Origin: CANMIH01 sp049116335
GTDB taxonomy: Bacteria > Pseudomonadota > Alphaproteobacteria > Rhodobacterales > Rhodobacteraceae
Length of the DNA: 64,000 bases
Reading direction: 5' to 3'
Assembly (NCBI GenBank): GCA_049116335.1
Contig: JAGDYZ010000011.1
Coordinates: 1-64,000, forward strand
Part shown: positions 51,503 through 59,839 of the stretch, in pieces
Layout: the number at the start of each line of letters is the position of its first letter
Position numbering within the stretch: the first letter of the stretch is position 1
Made by a program: the position numbers and the translations under genes
The notes under the pieces: generated by a model
The model's database searches: none
Told to the model about the DNA's origin: nothing
Seen by the model: only the letters and a program-made list of their open reading frames with translations

Positions 51503-52612
51503 CTAGGGAAGGTAGTCAACGAGAACTGGCTGGGCGTTGATCTGACCGTTCTTCAAATCCCAATGTTCTCTGTTGCGGGCCGCACGTCCCAAGAGAGGAG
51601 TGAAGATCTTGTGGGGCACGGGATACTGAGTGGCACCGGTCAAGCGTGCGATGTTTGCGCACATGTTTTCCAGTTGAGCTTCGGATGATGTCGGGGTGGT
51701 CTCCGGGTCAAAACCAAGAACGTGACTTGTATATCCACCAGCATTCCACCGGCTGATCACATCGCGTACGCCAATCACAAACGACATATCGTTGTGCAAG
51801 GCCGCGGTGATCAAGATGTCGGATTCGGCAAGGCCGGTTAGAAAATGGGCTGCAGTTGCCCGATCGCAGTTGGGCTGCTGTAGGCACCAAATGGCTGCAG
51901 CGCGCTGTGCCGCGTCCTGTGGATTGTGGCAGGAGACCACAAAGTGCCACAGATCAGGGTCTGGTGCAGACAGCGTGCGTAGCGCTGTCAAAAGCGAGGG
52001 CATGCCCAACCCTGAGCGTTGGTGGCGAAACAGACATTGCGTTGCCAGATACGCTGCCTGTCCGCGATCCCAGGCGGCGCGTTTTTCGACAATCAGGTCA
52101 ACGTCGTCTTTTAACGTTAAGACTGTGTCGGGACGGGCAAAGAACTGGGCAAGGCGACCCGCTTCACCGGGAGAGGCGCGCAGGGCCATGTTCAGAAGGT
52201 ATAGCTCAAGCACTTCACACCCTCGCAGGGCTTGAATGCTGGGCGCTTTCCAGGCGTCGCAGAATCGCTTCAGAATGCGTGCGATTGCCAAATTGCGATC
52301 CGCAGGCGTACCGCCTTGCGGGCAAAAATGCAGCGCTTCGAGAATTTCAAGCTCGGCGCGCATAACGCTTTGCTCTGGCATGTTTTTGCGCTGCGCGGTG
52401 GGCAGTTTGGCGATGAGCAAAGAGGAGGTGTTGCGTCGTAGAACCGTTTCAGACGTTCTACGACGTAGTGAGGCCGCAAATGCAAGGACACTGCCCATTC
52501 CGCTCGCGGCGGATCCTGCGATCTGTGGGCCAAATGCAGGCAGGGGAAATACCAGAAACGCCAAAGGGACCAGCGCCAGACATGTCAGGAATATGCGCGT
52601 TGAAAGATCCAC
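51503..52612 (-). CDS. Unknown membrane-anchored protein between rimM and trmD
   Basis: A 369-residue protein starting at GTG with GAGGGGAG upstream. One or two hydrophobic segments (about residues 8-30 and 34-48) anchor a helical, Cys- and Trp-containing domain (AAIWCLQQPNCDRATAAHF, RGQAAYLATQCLFRHQ). It recalls alpha-solenoid or HEAT-like proteins but no family is certain. It interrupts the usual rimM-trmD pair, 264 bases after rimM and 94 bases before trmD. Function is unknown. Confidence 0.7.
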   Translation of the reverse strand: MDLSTRIFLTCLALVPLAFLVFPLPAFGPQIAGSAASGMGSVLAFAASLRRRTSETVLRRNTSSLLIAKLPTAQRKNMPEQSVMRAELEILEALHFCPQGGTPADRNLAIARILKRFCDAWKAPSIQALRGCEVLELYLLNMALRASPGEAGRLAQFFARPDTVLTLKDDVDLIVEKRAAWDRGQAAYLATQCLFRHQRSGLGMPSLLTALRTLSAPDPDLWHFVVSCHNPQDAAQRAAAIWCLQQPNCDRATAAHFLTGLAESDILITAALHNDMSFVIGVRDVISRWNAGGYTSHVLGFDPETTPTSSEAQLENMCANIARLTGATQYPVPHKIFTPLLGRAARNREHWDLKNGQINAQPVLVDYLP

Positions 52613-52876
52613 TTTAGCTCCCCTCGAGACTGCTTCTCATTGGGGCCAAATTTGGACGGAAATTGCGGCAATATCGTGGAGCATTTAGCCGAGATTTTCA
52701 TGAAATCCCGTGTTCATGCGAACAGTGGCGGGGTTGTGCGGGGATTGTTCATCTCGACGCGACAATCTCGCGGGTGGAGGGCTCAATTGCGGCCACCAGG
52801 CGGCGAGGCGGATCTGAATTGAGGCGCGCTGCGGCAACTGATTCAGGCGCAACGCACCACCGGGCGTTCGATCAAA

Positions 52877-53380
52877 TTAGTCAAAAAGACCATCAGGGGG
52901 ATCTGCCACAATGCGCTTTGCGGTCAAATCCACTGTGGGCACAACAGCGAGTGTAAAGGGCAGCAGCACCGTTGCGCTTTGTCCCGGAACAAACAGTTCA
53001 AGCAGGTCAGAGGCCCCGTGATTCATGACGGCTTTGACCGTGCCAAGCAAGGCGCCACCCGTATCAAAAACCTCCAGCCCCATGAGATCGGAATGGTAGT
53101 ATTCGTCGTCGGGCAAGTTCGGCAGATGCTCACGCGCAACATACAGCTGAACACCTTTTAGCGCATCGGCCTCTTCTTTTGTCGTGACGCCGGTCACGAT
53201 GGCGGAAAAGCCGTTTTTCACCTCACGGGTCAGCTCAAATTCAAAGCTCCGCCCGTCTTCCGACGTCAAAGGGCTGTAGTCAGCGATCTCGTGAGGAATT
53301 GCGGTGAAGCTCTTGATGCGCACTTCGCCCTGTACGCCAAAGGCGCCAGCTATGGCCCCAACACAGATTTTGTCAGCCAT
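52877..53380 (-). CDS. rimM: Ribosome maturation factor RimM
   Basis: A 167-residue 30S assembly factor that binds S19. The N-terminal barrel begins KICVGAIAGAFGVQGEVRIK, and the PRC-barrel part has YYHSDLMGLEVFDTGGALLG and LLPFTLAVVPTVDLTAKRI. ATG 53380 has AAGGGGG six bases upstream; the frame is open to 53500 across the small upstream gene. Its place after rpsP fits the conserved block. Confidence 0.94.
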   Translation of the reverse strand: MADKICVGAIAGAFGVQGEVRIKSFTAIPHEIADYSPLTSEDGRSFEFELTREVKNGFSAIVTGVTTKEEADALKGVQLYVAREHLPNLPDDEYYHSDLMGLEVFDTGGALLGTVKAVMNHGASDLLELFVPGQSATVLLPFTLAVVPTVDLTAKRIVADPPDGLFD

Positions 53381-53408
53381 GGGTGCCCCCTTATTTTCCC
53401 TGCGGGTT

Positions 53409-53543
53409 TTATCTCTGGCAGATGGTTTCGGACCAACGGCCCCCCAAGTCTTGGCAGAGTTTTGATTGTCTGTCGCGTTCAAAGAACAGGCCCGCAACAA
53501 AGGCCAGCATGAGAAGAACCGCCAGTCGGATCAGACGAAACAT
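53409..53543 (-). CDS. Small single-span membrane protein
   Basis: A 44-residue frame: one membrane helix (FRLIRLAVLLMLAFVAGLFF), then ERDRQSKLCQDLGGRWSETI with a final CQR. Two cysteines lie in the polar tail, spaced as in a small hairpin. GAGG lies seven bases before the ATG. It sits between rpsP and rimM, 28 bases from rimM. I recall similar small proteins at this place in related genomes but could not check; function is unknown. Confidence 0.65.
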   Translation of the reverse strand: MFRLIRLAVLLMLAFVAGLFFERDRQSKLCQDLGGRWSETICQR

Positions 53544-53557
53544 ATCGGGGCCTCATG

Positions 53558-53590
53558 CGAAAGAAAGATGGGGCGCAGAGGCGCCCCATC
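53558..53590 (-). terminator. Intrinsic terminator or attenuator after rpsP
   Basis: A perfect 10-bp stem, GATGGGGCGC (53567-53576) with GCGCCCCATC (53581-53590), has a 4-nt loop. On the minus strand it runs into TTTCTTTC. It follows the rpsP stop by 19 bases and precedes the small membrane gene and rimM, so it may lower their expression relative to rpsP. Confidence 0.8.
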
Positions 53591-53609
53591 ATAAGCGTCA
53601 CAGCAGAAA

Positions 53610-53975
53610 TTACTCTTCTGCGGCGGCTTCTGCAGCTTCGGCAGCCTTGGCGGCTTTCTCTTCTGCGCGTTCCTGAGCTTTTTTGCCAGGAACAGCTTTC
53701 TTTGGGTTGCTGCGCTCTTTTTTCTCAACAACGCCGGCGGCTTCGAGGAAGCGCGACACACGGTCGGTGACCTGTGCGCCTTCACCCAGCCAGTACTGAA
53801 CGCGCTCAACGTCCATTTTTACACGCTCTTCGCTGTCTTTCGGCAGCAGCGGGTTGTAGGTGCCCAGTTTCTCGATGAAACGGCCGTCGCGCGGCATGCG
53901 GCTGTCAGCTGCTACGATACGGTAGAAGGGGCGCTTTTTCGAACCGCCACGGGCCAGACGAAGTTTGATAGCCAT
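53610..53975 (-). CDS. rpsP: 30S ribosomal protein S16
   Basis: A 121-residue small-subunit protein. MAIKLRLARGGSKKRPFYRI, AADSRMPRDGRFIEKLGTYN and VERVQYWLGEGAQVTDRVSR are the family core. A 35-residue Lys/Ala/Glu-rich tail extends it beyond the minimal length, common in alphaproteobacteria. It starts 42 bases after the chorismate mutase gene. Confidence 0.97.
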   Translation of the reverse strand: MAIKLRLARGGSKKRPFYRIVAADSRMPRDGRFIEKLGTYNPLLPKDSEERVKMDVERVQYWLGEGAQVTDRVSRFLEAAGVVEKKERSNPKKAVPGKKAQERAEEKAAKAAEAAEAAAEE

Positions 53976-54017
53976 GGGTTTTCTCCTTTAGATGGCTTGG
54001 TGACAGGGAGGAGCCTG

Positions 54018-54323
54018 TCAGGATTGGTGTTGTTTGTGGTGTTGGATGACTTCCTGAATGATGAAGTTCAGGAATTTCTTGGCGAACTCAGGATCGAGAT
54101 CGGCCTGACCGGCCAGATCCTGAAGACGCGCAATTTGTTTCTCTTCCCGCGCCGGATCGGAGGGGGGGAGATCGTGTTCGGCTTTGAGAACACCCACGCT
54201 CTGGGTGTGTTTGAACCGCTCGGCCAGGGTGAAAACCAAGATGGCATCCAGCCGGTCAATGCTTTCACGGTGACCTTTCAGAAGGGCTGCGGCGCGGGCG
54301 ATGGCGTCGGTGGTGTCAGTCAA
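54018..54323 (-). CDS. Chorismate mutase, AroQ type
   Basis: A 101-residue all-helical enzyme converting chorismate to prephenate for Phe and Tyr. Typical parts are HRESIDRLDAILVFTLAERF, HTQSVGVLKAEHDLPPSD, REEKQIARLQDLA and FAKKFLNFIIQEVIQHH. The start is TTG at 54323, with AAGGA seven bases upstream, overlapping the end of the preceding GNAT gene by eight bases. The ATG further upstream lies in another gene. It is a stand-alone form without prephenate dehydratase. Confidence 0.9.
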   Translation of the reverse strand: MTDTTDAIARAAALLKGHRESIDRLDAILVFTLAERFKHTQSVGVLKAEHDLPPSDPAREEKQIARLQDLAGQADLDPEFAKKFLNFIIQEVIQHHKQHQS

Positions 54324-54921
54324 TGGCCCATCCTTTCGGCTTAAAGAGCGGATCTTGGTAATGTGCGATTTCCATATCGATGCCATGGCCCAGCTGGCTG
54401 TCGCGCAGCTGATCCAGGGGCGGATGGCGATAAACGGCGTCATGTCCGTCGACGGTTGCGGCGGCATGATCTTTGGTGCAGCCCAAACGTTCGGCCAGCC
54501 GGATGCTGTCGAGGTTTTTGGGGTCAATATAGCTCACGGCTGTGTCCCAGCCGAGGTCGTGATAGAAATACCGACGCACGCGATCCGCGGCCTCCAGTGC
54601 ATAACCCTTGCCGCCTTTGTCCGGCCAGATGATCCAGGCGATCTCGCGTTCGGGCCATTTCGCAGGGAACCAGCCTCCGGCCATGCCAACGGTCTCATCG
54701 GTGTCTTTCAGATGGATCATCCACATGCCAAAACCGCGCACTTCCCAGTGACCGATCTCGGCGGCGTAGAGCATCCAAGCTTCATAGTCATTGAGCGGGC
54801 CACCCATGAACCGCGACCGGTATGAGGCAAATGTGGCTTTGAAGTTCGGATAATCTTCGGCCGCAGGTCCGCGCAGAACCAGACGCTGGGTTTCCAGAAC
54901 GGGAATGTCACGATGCCCCAT
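54316..54921 (-). CDS. RimJ/RimL-type GNAT, array member 5
   Basis: A 201-residue acetyltransferase, last of five paralogues in the ffh-rpsP operon. It shows LETQRLVLRGPAAEDYPNF, the array motif FMGGPLNDYEAW, IGHWEVRGFGMWMIH, the acetyl-CoA site around KGGKGYALEAADRVRR, and DPKNLDSIRLAERLGC. It is about 30 residues longer at the C-terminus than its neighbours. The RimJ/RimL group acetylates protein N-termini or small amines; the target here is unknown. Its ATG shares a base with the stop of the preceding copy. Confidence 0.88.
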   Translation of the reverse strand: MGHRDIPVLETQRLVLRGPAAEDYPNFKATFASYRSRFMGGPLNDYEAWMLYAAEIGHWEVRGFGMWMIHLKDTDETVGMAGGWFPAKWPEREIAWIIWPDKGGKGYALEAADRVRRYFYHDLGWDTAVSYIDPKNLDSIRLAERLGCTKDHAAATVDGHDAVYRHPPLDQLRDSQLGHGIDMEIAHYQDPLFKPKGWAID

Positions 54922-55505
54922 CAGTGCCCCCCCTTGTGATGACGAAAGACATAGGTTTCGCCGTCTTCTGGTTCGGCCTCAAGGTCGCGTGTCGCGCCCA
55001 GACGGTTCATAAGGCTGATGCAGCGATCGTTTTCTGGATCGACAAACGAGGCGACGCTGTCCCAGTTCAGACTGTCAAAGGCATAGTCGCGGGCGGCGAT
55101 CATCGCTTCTTCGGCATAGCCCTGACCCTCGGCGCCTTCGGTCAGGAAGATACCGAGTTCGGGTTCTGGATCGTCGTATTCAAAGCCCAACAGGACAAAG
55201 CCCGCGGACGGGGTGGTCTGGGCGTCGATGGTCCACAGACCATGCCCATGCAACATCCAGCAGGCGGTGTAGTTGGTAAACTCAGCCCAGGCCTCGGCGC
55301 GGTTGAACGGACCGCCCATCAGAATTGCACGGTCGGATTCAAGGATCTTGGCGAAGGCTTTGAAATCATAAATACGCGGCGCCCGCAGCTGCAGCCGGCG
55401 GGTGTCCAACGCGGGAATACGGCCACCAAGACGTGCGGCTTGACGTGCGGCGGGTCCGGGGTAATGGCGTTCGCAGGGAGCGGTCTGAGGCGCGTTCTGG
55501 TTCAT
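54921..55505 (-). CDS. RimJ/RimL-type GNAT, array member 4
   Basis: A 194-residue paralogue. The core begins LDTRRLQLRAPRIYDFKAF after about 30 extra residues. It carries the array motif MGGPFNRAEAW, HGHGLWTIDAQTT, the acetyl-CoA site around EGAEGQGYAEEAMIAARDYA, and DPENDRCISLMNRLGA. ATG 55505 overlaps the previous gene's stop by four bases; the open frame to 55679 is ignored. The array order and overlaps point to one transcript and duplication in place. Confidence 0.88.
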   Translation of the reverse strand: MNQNAPQTAPCERHYPGPAARQAARLGGRIPALDTRRLQLRAPRIYDFKAFAKILESDRAILMGGPFNRAEAWAEFTNYTACWMLHGHGLWTIDAQTTPSAGFVLLGFEYDDPEPELGIFLTEGAEGQGYAEEAMIAARDYAFDSLNWDSVASFVDPENDRCISLMNRLGATRDLEAEPEDGETYVFRHHKGGH

Positions 55506-56032
55506 CGCAGCACCTCGGCCGGTGCAGGATGACGCCACATCTCGGTCACGCCCATATTGTCGTTGTCGTAGGTCTTTTCGGGCGCGGCCCCTAGACGTTT
55601 GGCCAACGCCTGCGAGCGGATGTTGTCCAGCACGATGTTCGAGGTCAGCGTGGTGAACCCTAGATCCTGATAGGCCCATTGGCGCACACGGGTGGCGGCC
55701 TCAAAGGCAATCCCACGCCGTTCGAACCCATCAAATACAACCCAGCCCATTTCAGGTTCGGGCCAGCCTTCGGGGTTCCAGATCCCACACAGACCAGCGG
55801 GCTGACCGCTGTCTTTGGTCTCGATGGTGAAATAGCCGTAGCCATGGATGTGCCAGTGGCCGATGCTCAGTGCTTGCCAGCGCCAGGCCTGCGGACGGTT
55901 GTCGTAATAGCCAAACCCTTTGGCACGCTCTTCATTCATCATGAAGGCGATCACGTGATCCATATCGCGATCTTCTGGCCCACGCAGGATCAGGTTTTCG
56001 GTTTCCAGTCGGGGCGCGTTGGTGAGGCTCAT
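55502..56032 (-). CDS. RimJ/RimL-type GNAT, array member 3
   Basis: A 176-residue paralogue starting MSLTNAPRLETENLILRGPE. The array motif is altered to GFGYYDNRPQAWRWQALS, then IGHWHIHGYGYFTIE. The acetyl-CoA region is FERRGIAFEAATRVRQWAY, without a full GxGxA, so activity may differ from its neighbours. It overlaps genes on both sides by four bases. Confidence 0.87.
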   Translation of the reverse strand: MSLTNAPRLETENLILRGPEDRDMDHVIAFMMNEERAKGFGYYDNRPQAWRWQALSIGHWHIHGYGYFTIETKDSGQPAGLCGIWNPEGWPEPEMGWVVFDGFERRGIAFEAATRVRQWAYQDLGFTTLTSNIVLDNIRSQALAKRLGAAPEKTYDNDNMGVTEMWRHPAPAEVLR

Positions 56033-56562
56033 GCGTAAGCCTCCGGGCTGCCATCGCTGTCCGCCGTGTGGCGATAGACAGTGGTCTCATCAGGTGTTTC
56101 ACCCTCAGGAAGGGTGGCATCCGCATCGATAGTTGCGCCAAGGCGATTGGCGAGAGCGATCGAACGGGCATTGGCCGGAGAGATATACGAGACCAATGTC
56201 TCGAAGCCATTGCTCCAGGCCCATGTCAGCGCAGCCAAAGCAGCCTCAGACGCATAGCCCTTGCCCTCGGCCGCTTCCAGAAGGGTCCAACCCATCTCGG
56301 CTTCGGGGTAATGCGGTGGCTTGCTGATGCTGATCTGACCGAGGAAGTCACCTTTCTTGGTCTCAATCCCCCAGGCGCCAAAGCCAAGAAGATCCCACAT
56401 ACCAACTTCAGAAGCCAACCAACGCCAGGCGTCTTTGCTTGGAACGGGGCCATCCATGTGAATGGCACGCTCACCGCCAAGCAGAACGCAGAGTGCGTCA
56501 AGATCCGCCATGGTGTGACCGCGCAGGCGCAGGCGTGGGGTTTCAATTATAGGCGCAGCCAT
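56029..56562 (-). CDS. RimJ/RimL-type GNAT, array member 2
   Basis: A 177-residue paralogue: IETPRLRLRGHTMADLDAL, array motif MDGPVPSKDAWRWL, LLGFGAWGIETKKGDFLG, acetyl-CoA site around EAAEGKGYASEAALAALTWA and SPANARSIALANRLGA. The start shares one base with the stop codon of the first copy. It has the best-kept GKGYASEA signature in the array. Confidence 0.88.
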   Translation of the reverse strand: MAAPIIETPRLRLRGHTMADLDALCVLLGGERAIHMDGPVPSKDAWRWLASEVGMWDLLGFGAWGIETKKGDFLGQISISKPPHYPEAEMGWTLLEAAEGKGYASEAALAALTWAWSNGFETLVSYISPANARSIALANRLGATIDADATLPEGETPDETTVYRHTADSDGSPEAYA

Positions 56563-57065
56563 TATGCGGCCTCCTTGCGGAGGTAATAGGTCTGGGCCTC
56601 TGGCCAGCGTATCGGGCCGGGTTCGTCGGATCGAACGGCTCCAACACGGGCTGCCATGCGGTGTGAGTTGGCGTTGCTGGGATCAATGCAGACCTTCAGG
56701 GCAGGCCAGTCACAATCGGTGAGCAAATGGTCGATCACAGCACGCACGGCTTCGGTGGCGAGCCCCTGATCTAGGGCGCTGTCATCCCACAGGGTCCAGG
56801 TCAATTCAGGTGTGCCACCAAAGGTGTCCAATGGACCACAATGACCGATTGGGCGACCGTCTAGGGTGATCACATAGCGGCCCCAACCGCGCAATTCCCA
56901 ATGGCCGATCATCGCGGCCAGTTTGTCAAAGGCCTTGGCCTCATCAAACGGTCCCCCAACCGAAGTCGCACGCGCGCTCACGGCAAAAGCCGTGTAAGCC
57001 GCCAGATCGGATGCGATCGGCTGGCGCAGCGTCAGGCGCGCGGTGGTGAGGGAGCGTGCAACCAT
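56562..57065 (-). CDS. RimJ/RimL-type GNAT, array member 1
   Basis: A 167-residue paralogue, first after ffh (six bases between). It has LTTARLTLRQPIASDLAAY, array motif VGGPFDEAKAFDKL, IGHWELRGWGRYVIT, acetyl-CoA region SALDQGLATEAVRAVIDHL and DPSNANSHRMAARVGA. Its closeness to ffh means its expression tracks that of the signal-recognition GTPase. Confidence 0.88.
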   Translation of the reverse strand: MVARSLTTARLTLRQPIASDLAAYTAFAVSARATSVGGPFDEAKAFDKLAAMIGHWELRGWGRYVITLDGRPIGHCGPLDTFGGTPELTWTLWDDSALDQGLATEAVRAVIDHLLTDCDWPALKVCIDPSNANSHRMAARVGAVRSDEPGPIRWPEAQTYYLRKEAA

Positions 57066-57071
57066 TGAGGC

Positions 57072-58589
57072 TTACTTCTTTTTACCAAAGCCCGAGAGAC
57101 CAGGGGGCAGGCCCATGCCGCCACCCAGACCCGGCAGGCCACCGGGCATTTTGGCGCCAAGCTGTTTGGCCGCGGCTTCCATAGCGGCCGGATCCATCTT
57201 CGACGGGTCCATACCTGCCATATCCGCAGGCATGCCACCTTTGCCGAACATGCCCTTCATGGCCTGTTTCAGCATGCCGCCTTTGCCCATCTTGCCCATT
57301 TTCTTCATCATATCGGACATCTGGCGCTGCATTTTCAGCAGCTTGTTCAGGTCTGACACCTGCATGCCGGCACCTGCGGCAATCCGCTTTTTGCGGCTGG
57401 CCTGAAGAATTTGAGGGTTGGCGCGTTCTTTCTTGGTCATCGAATTGACGAGAGCAATCTGTTGGCGCAGCACTTTGTCATCCAGACCGGCATCGCCAAC
57501 CTGTTTGGCCATTTTGCCCATGCCCGGCATCATTTGCATCATGCCTTCCATGCCGCCCATCTTGATCATCTGCTCAAGCTGCATCTTCAGGTCGTTCATA
57601 TTGAACTGACCCTTCTGGAAGCGCTTCATCATGCGCTCGGCCTGTTCGACCTCAAGTGTTTCCTGCGCTTTCTCGACCAGAGCAACAATGTCACCCATAC
57701 CGAGAATACGGCCCGCAACCCGATCAGGCTCAAAGGTTTCAAGCGCGTCCATTTTTTCGCCAAGACCGACGAATTTGATGGGTTTGCCGGTGACGGCGCG
57801 CATCGAAAGCGCCGCACCGCCGCGACCATCCCCGTCCATACGAGTGAGGACGACACCGGAAATGCCAACGCGCTCGTCAAAGTTCTCGGCGGTGTGCACG
57901 GCGTCCTGACCGGTCAGACCGTCGACAACCAGAATGGTTTCACGGGGATTGGCGACATCGCGTACCGCTTCGACCTGTTGCATCAGCTCTTCGTCGATCG
58001 ACAGACGACCGGCAGTATCGAGCATATAGACGTCATAGCCCCCAAGCGCGGCCTGCGTTTTGGCGCGTTTGGCGATGGTAACGGGATCTTCGCCTTTGAC
58101 GATAGGCAGTGTGTCGACATCCACCTGTTTGCCCAAAATGGCCAACTGTTCCATCGCCGCCGGGCGGTTGACGTCCAGCGAGGCCATCAGAACTTTTTTG
58201 CCGTCGCGTTCTTTCAGGCGTTTGGCCAGCTTCGCGGTGGTGGTGGTTTTACCTGAGCCCTGAAGGCCGACCATCAGGATAGGGGCGGGCGGGCTGTCGA
58301 TGCGCAGCGTGCCGGGATCACCTTCACCTGCCAGTGTCGCGATCAACTCGTCATGAACGATTTTGACAACCTGCTGGCCGGGGGTAACCGATTTGGTGAC
58401 GGCCTGACCTGTGGCCTTTTTCTCGACGGCTTTGATGAACTGGCGCGCAACGGGTAGCGAAACGTCGGCCTCAAGCAGGGCGACGCGCACTTCGCGCAGG
58501 GCGGTTTTTACGTCATCGGCGCTCAACGCACCTTGTTTGGTCAGCCGATCAAAGACGCCGCCAAGGCGTTCGGACAGATTTTCAAACAT
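57072..58589 (-). CDS. ffh: Signal recognition particle GTPase Ffh
   Basis: A 505-residue SRP54 protein that binds SRP RNA and signal sequences of membrane proteins. The N domain begins MFENLSERLGGVFDRLTK. The G domain has GLQGSGKTTTTAKLAKRLK (P-loop), DTAGRLSIDEELM, TRMDGDGRGGAALSM and GLGEKMDALETFEPDRV. The methionine-rich M domain (GGMEGMMQMMPGMGKMAKQ, later KMGKMGKGGMLKQAMKGMFG) ends it. ATG 58589 starts the family form; ten more residues are open upstream. It heads the long operon. Confidence 0.97.
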   Translation of the reverse strand: MFENLSERLGGVFDRLTKQGALSADDVKTALREVRVALLEADVSLPVARQFIKAVEKKATGQAVTKSVTPGQQVVKIVHDELIATLAGEGDPGTLRIDSPPAPILMVGLQGSGKTTTTAKLAKRLKERDGKKVLMASLDVNRPAAMEQLAILGKQVDVDTLPIVKGEDPVTIAKRAKTQAALGGYDVYMLDTAGRLSIDEELMQQVEAVRDVANPRETILVVDGLTGQDAVHTAENFDERVGISGVVLTRMDGDGRGGAALSMRAVTGKPIKFVGLGEKMDALETFEPDRVAGRILGMGDIVALVEKAQETLEVEQAERMMKRFQKGQFNMNDLKMQLEQMIKMGGMEGMMQMMPGMGKMAKQVGDAGLDDKVLRQQIALVNSMTKKERANPQILQASRKKRIAAGAGMQVSDLNKLLKMQRQMSDMMKKMGKMGKGGMLKQAMKGMFGKGGMPADMAGMDPSKMDPAAMEAAAKQLGAKMPGGLPGLGGGMGLPPGLSGFGKKK

Positions 58590-58941
58590 AGTGCGGCCTC
58601 CTGTGCCGATTGAAGTCATGAACTGGCTTTAACTTAGGGACTGCAGGCCACAAAAAGAAGCCGGTCGCGCCAAGTCAAACCAGGGCAATGCACGAAAGCC
58701 CCCGTGGGCGCAACGCGCTGACGGAGGGCGATCCCGGACAAAGCCAAGGGACCGGAAGATTCGCACTCTTCCGGAAGTTAGATTTGCCTTATCGGGTCAG
58801 TCTGGGTGAGTCAAGAAAGACAGGGGTTGGCCCGGGAATACGGAACTTGAATGCAACAAAGATGTGGCAGATTGCGACGGAGGTGGTTGCAATTCACGTA
58901 ATATCCCACATCTAGTGCGGGACAAGGGAAACAGGTGCTTC
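58590..58941. other. Divergent intergenic region, ffh / LysR
   Basis: No gene seen. It carries the promoters of the minus-strand ffh operon and the plus-strand LysR gene. One clear hairpin, CCGGAAGA (58752-58759) with TCTTCCGG (58767-58774), has a 7-nt loop without a T-run. Confidence 0.5.
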
Positions 58942-59823
58942 ATGGACAACTGGGATGAGATCAGGACGGCCTTTCACGTGGCACGTCTTGGCACGGTGAG
59001 CGGCGCAGCGGAAATTCTGGGCGTTCACCACGCAACGGTAATCCGTCATATCGACGCTTTGGAAGGTCGCTTGGGCATCAAATTGTTCCAGCGCCATGCG
59101 CGTGGATACACATCGACCGAAGCGGGGCAGGATCTGCTGCGTGTGGCGCAGACCACAGACGATCAATTTCAACAACTCGAAGGGCGCATCAAGGGGCGCG
59201 GCAGCGATGTTTCTGGCGAGCTGATGGTGACATCACTGGTGTCATTTGCGCCGATGATTGTCCCTGCGCTTGTGACATTTCGACAGAAATACCCCGATGT
59301 TCTTGTGCGCTATCTGACCGGCGACCGGGTGTTCCGGCTTGAGTATGGTGAGGCGCATGTGGCGATCCGGGCCGGAGCCGCACCGTCAGAACCTGACAAT
59401 GTGGTGCAACCTTTCTGTCATCAGGATCTGGGCCTGTTTGCCGCGTCGAGCTATATCGAGCAGTTCGGCAAACCGTCTAATGAAGCCGAGATGAAAGACC
59501 ATTGGTTTGTGTCTCACGACAACCTCGACAACCGTGCTCCGTTCAACAAATGGCTGCGCGCGCATGTGCCCGAAGATCGGATGATTTTCCGAGGCACCGA
59601 TTGGCGCGTGATTGAAACGGCTGTTCTGAGTGGCGCGGGGATCGGGTTTTTCAATGCGCGTGAAGCCCTGCAATACCCGGATCTTATTCAGGTGATGGAA
59701 CCACGTGAAGAATGGCGCGCGCCGTTGTGGCTTGTCACGCACGTAGATTTGCATAGAACTGCGAAGGTCCAGGCCTTTGTGCAACACCTTAAAGAGTACA
59801 TCGGGCCAGACTGTATGAAATGA
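58942..59823 (+). CDS. LysR-type transcriptional regulator
   Basis: A 293-residue LTTR. The N-terminal helix-turn-helix reads RLGTVSGAAEILGVHHATVI and RHIDALEGRLGIKLFQRH; the effector-binding half follows (VSGELMVTSLVSFAPMIV, later ETAVLSGAGIGFF). ATG 58942 is chosen as the family start; the open frame from 58864 adds 26 atypical residues. It is followed in the same direction by a DMT exporter gene, which it may regulate. Confidence 0.92.
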   Translation: MDNWDEIRTAFHVARLGTVSGAAEILGVHHATVIRHIDALEGRLGIKLFQRHARGYTSTEAGQDLLRVAQTTDDQFQQLEGRIKGRGSDVSGELMVTSLVSFAPMIVPALVTFRQKYPDVLVRYLTGDRVFRLEYGEAHVAIRAGAAPSEPDNVVQPFCHQDLGLFAASSYIEQFGKPSNEAEMKDHWFVSHDNLDNRAPFNKWLRAHVPEDRMIFRGTDWRVIETAVLSGAGIGFFNAREALQYPDLIQVMEPREEWRAPLWLVTHVDLHRTAKVQAFVQHLKEYIGPDCMK

Positions 59824-59839
59824 TCAGGGCCAGATCTCT

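Noticed and set aside
58752..58774. Hairpin upstream of ffh considered as SRP RNA
   Set aside because: The conserved GGAA-type tetraloop and symmetric-loop sequence of SRP RNA is not present.
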